Shown piece by piece: positions 61,486 to 64,000 of a DNA stretch of 64,000 nt (positions within the stretch are counted from its first letter, which is position 1; each line of letters begins with the position of its first letter). The DNA is taken from the NCBI GenBank assembly GCA_026390015.1, contig JAPLGS010000107.1, positions 120,753-184,752 on the forward strand, written 5' to 3'. The notes beneath the pieces were generated by a model. It saw only the letters and a list, made by a program, of their open reading frames with translations, ran no database searches and had not been told where the DNA came from. The position numbers and the translations under genes were made by a program. This DNA comes from Chloroflexota bacterium. Lineage in GTDB: Bacteria; Chloroflexota; Anaerolineae; Anaerolineales; Villigracilaceae.

Positions 61486-61520
61486 GCTGTCTCTTTTCAC
61501 TGAGACCGCTTTTTTGTTTT
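61486..61520 (+). terminator. Terminator of the Moco-type leader (expression platform)
   Basis: GTCTC (61489-61493) pairs with GAGAC (61502-61506), extended by GC/GC after one mismatch, with TTTTTTGTTTT following directly (61510-61520). It stands between the folded leader and the fmdE-like ribosome site, so it can act as the switch. Confidence 0.8.
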
Positions 61521-61531
61521 GGAGAACTACT

Positions 61532-62146
61532 ATGAACATCCAACATTTCCTAGATATCTCTTCACGTAACCACTCACACTTATGTCCGCGCCAGATACTC
61601 GGCGTGCGGCTGGGATTGGCCGGCATGAACGCCCTTGGCCTTGAAAAACCTCCTGATAAAAAACAACTACTCATCATCACCGAAACAGACGGCTGTTTTG
61701 CTGATGGACTCTCCGCCGCTACTAATTGCATAATCGGTCATCGTACTTTGCGAGTGGAAGATTACGGAAAAACTGCGGCAGTATTCGTAGACGTGAACAC
61801 AGGGCGCGCGCTGCGTATTGCGCCTGTGTTGGATATTCGCCGGCGCGCGTATTTATATGCGCTCGATGAAACGCGTCACTACTTCGCGCAAATGCAGGCT
61901 TATCAAACCATGCGTGATGAAGAAATGTTTACCATCACCGAAATCCAGCTCACCGCTTCCATCGAAGACATTGTTTCCCATCCAGGCATCCGAGTTGATT
62001 GTGACGTGTGCGGCGAAGAGATCATGAACGAGCGTGAAGTGAAACAAAACGGTCTCACCCTCTGCCGCGCCTGCGCTGGGGATTCGTATTATCATACGCC
62101 GGTCTGCATCCCATCCCATGAAATGGAGTTGGATACGGTTGAATAA
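61532..62146 (+). CDS. FmdE-like molybdenum-associated protein
   Basis: The ATG at 61532 (MNIQHFLDISSRNHSHLCPRQ) follows GGAG and gives 204 residues. The N-terminal HLCPRQILGVRLGL matches FmdE/formylmethanofuran dehydrogenase subunit E. A C-terminal zinc ribbon (CDVC...CRAC, residues ~168-190) is present. FmdE-like proteins occur next to molybdenum cofactor genes outside methanogens. The role is unproven. It is first behind the Moco-type leader and overlaps the TauE-like start slightly. Confidence 0.9.
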   Translation: MNIQHFLDISSRNHSHLCPRQILGVRLGLAGMNALGLEKPPDKKQLLIITETDGCFADGLSAATNCIIGHRTLRVEDYGKTAAVFVDVNTGRALRIAPVLDIRRRAYLYALDETRHYFAQMQAYQTMRDEEMFTITEIQLTASIEDIVSHPGIRVDCDVCGEEIMNEREVKQNGLTLCRACAGDSYYHTPVCIPSHEMELDTVE

Positions 62147-62888
62147 TCTTTTCCTTTACTTACTGGTATTCGTTATCGCGGTGGTGTATTCCAGCGCCGG
62201 ATTTGGCGGCGCGTCGGGTTATCTTGTGGCCATGAACTTCTTCGGCATTCCCGCAAATATCATGTCCAGCACGGCGCTGGTTTTGAATATTTTTGTGTCA
62301 TCCATTTCTTTTACAAGCTATGCGCGCGCCGGGCATTTTCGTCCGCGTTTACTGCTTCCGTTTTTGATCACATCCATTCCCGCCGCATACATTGGCGCGA
62401 CGCTCAAAATTTCCGAGCAGGCTTATACCACATTGCTTTATGTCGTTCTGACCTATCTCGCGCTCCGCATGATTTTAATTCCAACGTTGACTGAAAAACT
62501 TAACTGGATAGCTCGCCCGATTCCGCTGTGGGCGGCTTTGCTCAGCGGCGCGGGGATTGGCCTGCTCTCCGGCATGATCGGCATCGGCGGCGGAATTTTC
62601 CTCTCGCCGCTGATCATCCTCATGCAGTGGGGCGACTCAAAACAAGCCGCCGCATCTGCGGGTGGATTCATCGCCATCAATTCGATCAGCGGTTTGATCG
62701 GACGTTTCTCCAACGGCACATTTGCGCTTGGCGAATTTGGCATTCCCCTGTTTGTGATTGGCTTGCTTGGCGCATTGATCGGCAGTCAGGTAGGCGTGAT
62801 CAAATTTTCGAGCGCTGGCGTTCGGCGTGCATTGGGGATCGTGCTTACCATTGCAGTTGGAACTTACTGGTTTAATTTTATAAAATGA
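62139..62888 (+). CDS. TauE/SafE-family anion exporter
   Basis: This 249-residue membrane protein has about eight hydrophobic segments and a duplicated glycine-rich motif (SSAGFGGASGYL near the start, LLSGMIGIGGGIFLSPLI in the second half), the signature of TauE/SafE/YfcA proteins. A TTG at 62139 with GGAG 10 bases ahead is preferred; an ATG at 62118 lacks a ribosome site. It overlaps fmdE by a few bases and yqeB by 4. Given its place it may move an oxyanion linked to molybdenum or sulphur. Confidence 0.88.
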   Translation: MNNLFLYLLVFVIAVVYSSAGFGGASGYLVAMNFFGIPANIMSSTALVLNIFVSSISFTSYARAGHFRPRLLLPFLITSIPAAYIGATLKISEQAYTTLLYVVLTYLALRMILIPTLTEKLNWIARPIPLWAALLSGAGIGLLSGMIGIGGGIFLSPLIILMQWGDSKQAAASAGGFIAINSISGLIGRFSNGTFALGEFGIPLFVIGLLGALIGSQVGVIKFSSAGVRRALGIVLTIAVGTYWFNFIK

Positions 62889-63706
62889 ATCGAACCAAAT
62901 CTAGTTTACGAATCCTTGTTCGTGGTTCAAACGATGTTGGCTCGGCAGTCGCTCATCGTCTTTTTAAAGCAGGGTATTCCGTGGTCATTCATGAAATGCC
63001 GCGCCCCGCCACAACACGCCGCAGAATGTCCTTTACTGATGCTGTCTTCGATGGGCACGCTTCATTAGATGGCATTGAAGCGCGATTAATAAAAAGATCG
63101 TATCTTTTGCGGGACGCATTGGTATCAGATGACTGCATACCTGTTTTTATAAAGGATTTCCACGGGCTGCTGAATACGCTCCATCCCGCTATTTTGGTGG
63201 ATGCGCGCATGCGAAAGCATCTGCAACCCGAAGTCCAGCTCGAATTGGCTGAACTTACCATTGGTCTCGGTCCGAATTTTTTCGCGGGTGAAACCACTGA
63301 CATTGCGATTGAAACCAGTCGGGGCGAAGCGCTTGGGCAAATCATTGAGCATGGTGCGACGAGTCTATTGCGGGGTGATCCGCTTAAAATTGATGGGCAT
63401 GCGCGGGATCGATACGTCTATGCTCCTGTCGCCGGCACATTCCACACTTCATTTCAAATCGGCGATTCTGTCACACAAGGGCAGGAAATTGCGCGCGTAG
63501 ATTCAACTACGCTTCTCGCACCACTCACAGGCATCTTGCGCGGATTGACACACGATGGAGTACCCGTACCTCCAAAAACAAAAATCATTGAAATTGATCC
63601 ACGCATTCACAACGCGCAAATTGAAGGTATCGCGGAACGTCCCGCGCGCATTGCGGATGGCGTCTTCACCGCGATCCAAAATTGGGAAGTAAATCATATT
63701 CATTGA
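62885..63706 (+). CDS. yqeB: YqeB / EF2563-family molybdenum hydroxylase accessory protein
   Basis: This 273-residue protein matches the YqeB (EF2563) family tied to selenium-dependent molybdenum hydroxylases. It has an N-terminal Rossmann-like strand ILVRGSNDVGSAVAHRLFKAG, followed by EMPRPATTRRRMSFTDAVFDG and, near the C-terminus, VYAPVAGTFHTSFQIGDSVTQGQ, a biotinyl-lipoyl-like barrel. The family is known mainly from gene neighbourhoods. It overlaps the TauE-like stop by 4 bases and completes a three-gene operon behind the Moco-type leader. Confidence 0.85.
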   Translation: MNRTKSSLRILVRGSNDVGSAVAHRLFKAGYSVVIHEMPRPATTRRRMSFTDAVFDGHASLDGIEARLIKRSYLLRDALVSDDCIPVFIKDFHGLLNTLHPAILVDARMRKHLQPEVQLELAELTIGLGPNFFAGETTDIAIETSRGEALGQIIEHGATSLLRGDPLKIDGHARDRYVYAPVAGTFHTSFQIGDSVTQGQEIARVDSTTLLAPLTGILRGLTHDGVPVPPKTKIIEIDPRIHNAQIEGIAERPARIADGVFTAIQNWEVNHIH

Positions 63707-63879
63707 TCTGTTTCGATCTCTGCATCGCGCTCATAGATTCCTGTAATCTGCGTTTACAGAAGAAAACGATTTCGCAAACACAAGTAGCGGGAAATGTAGA
63801 CTTGAACAAAATCTCCAGCCTTTGCCAAGGCGGTTGCTTTAATCCTTCGTAAATAATAAAAAACTCTTATTCGGCGCGA

Positions 63880-64000
63880 TTATTTATCAAGCGCCCACTT
63901 CAGCTGGAATTCCACTTCCTCGGATGAGTCATCGCGTTCATGTTCGATGTTGATGACGACAGTGGCAGGTATGAAGATTCGCTCGCCCGCCACTTGAATT
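63880..64000 (-). CDS. Amphi-Trp-like protein, C-terminal part (cut by window edge)
   Basis: The last 40 codons of a minus-strand gene that runs off the right edge read ...GERIFIPATVVINIEHERDDSSEEVEFQLKWALDK. The alternating acidic and hydrophobic strands ending in F-Q-L-K-W resemble amphi-Trp domains, small proteins of unknown function. The TAA is at 63880-63882. The start is not in this window. Confidence 0.65.
   Translation of the reverse strand, partial: IQVAGERIFIPATVVINIEHERDDSSEEVEFQLKWALDK

Noticed and set aside
63741..63759. CTGTAA/TTACAG hairpin after yqeB as a terminator
   Set aside because: The stem has six base pairs and no T-run follows, so support is too weak.
1..64000. CRISPR arrays, tRNA or rRNA genes, transposases
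   Set aside because: I looked for regular spaced repeats, T-loop-like GGTTCGAAT stretches in gaps, and transposase motifs, and saw none.

Overview
This window looks like a chromosomal segment from a Chloroflexota bacterium of the Anaerolineae type. That is an inference: there is no rRNA gene here. It rests on the style of the division cluster, the many lipoprotein adaptors and binding proteins, the sugar-uptake operon paired with ROK proteins, and base composition that is about half G+C by eye. The genes are tightly packed, mostly on the minus strand, and many start codons sit 4-10 bases after a clear GGAG-type ribosome site. No tRNA, rRNA, CRISPR array, transposase or integrase was seen.

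Layout. (1) 1-14.6 kb holds housekeeping and small accessory genes: an MFS transporter fragment, nadD, an FAD oxidoreductase, ligA, an alpha-oxoamine synthase, a cytochrome b561-like protein, a flavin-reductase-fold protein, a hydrolase, a membrane-fused subtilase, a YczE-like membrane protein, a GNAT enzyme, rlmI, a YcaQ-type DNA glycosylase and two small membrane proteins. (2) 14.7-32.4 kb is one division and cell-wall (dcw) operon on the minus strand. Its order is mraZ-rsmH-ftsL-like-ftsI-murF-mraY-murD-ftsW-murG-cvpA-like-murC-murB-ddl-ftsQ-ftsA-ftsZ. It has a sigma-70-type promoter with three 10-bp-phased TGGTA boxes at the head and a strong terminator after ftsZ. murE is missing from it. 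(3) 32.5-38.2 kb holds a methyltransferase, two uncharacterised membrane proteins (one Vps62-like), galK and an orphan ATP-grasp ligase. (4) 38.4-45.7 kb holds a GH4 glycosidase, a MacB/Lol-type ABC exporter with two permeases and two lipoprotein adaptors, and a membrane protein.

(5) 45.7-47.3 kb is a broken comM/yifB gene (nonsense codon plus an 8-bp tandem duplication). (6) 47.4-55.6 kb is a seven-gene sugar operon: ROK repressor, ROK-family kinase-like protein, PIG-L deacetylase, binding protein, two permeases and a uroporphyrinogen-decarboxylase-fold protein carrying the zinc ligands of corrinoid methyltransferases. A palindrome covers its consensus promoter, and a 44-45 bp direct repeat lies at each end of the block. 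A divergent ADP-ribosylglycohydrolase-family gene follows. (7) 58.0-61.2 kb is an arsenic-type operon: arsR, thioredoxin-like protein, a remnant of arsC, acr3 and an ArsP-type permease. (8) 61.3-63.7 kb is a molybdenum-cofactor module: a Moco-riboswitch-like leader with a terminator ahead of fmdE-like, tauE/safE-like and yqeB-like genes. The window ends in a partial amphi-Trp-like gene.

The most promising lead is the repeat-bounded sugar operon with the methyltransferase-like protein. Other points of interest are the broken comM and arsC genes, the Moco-type leader, and unusual residues at otherwise invariant positions of MurG and MraY.
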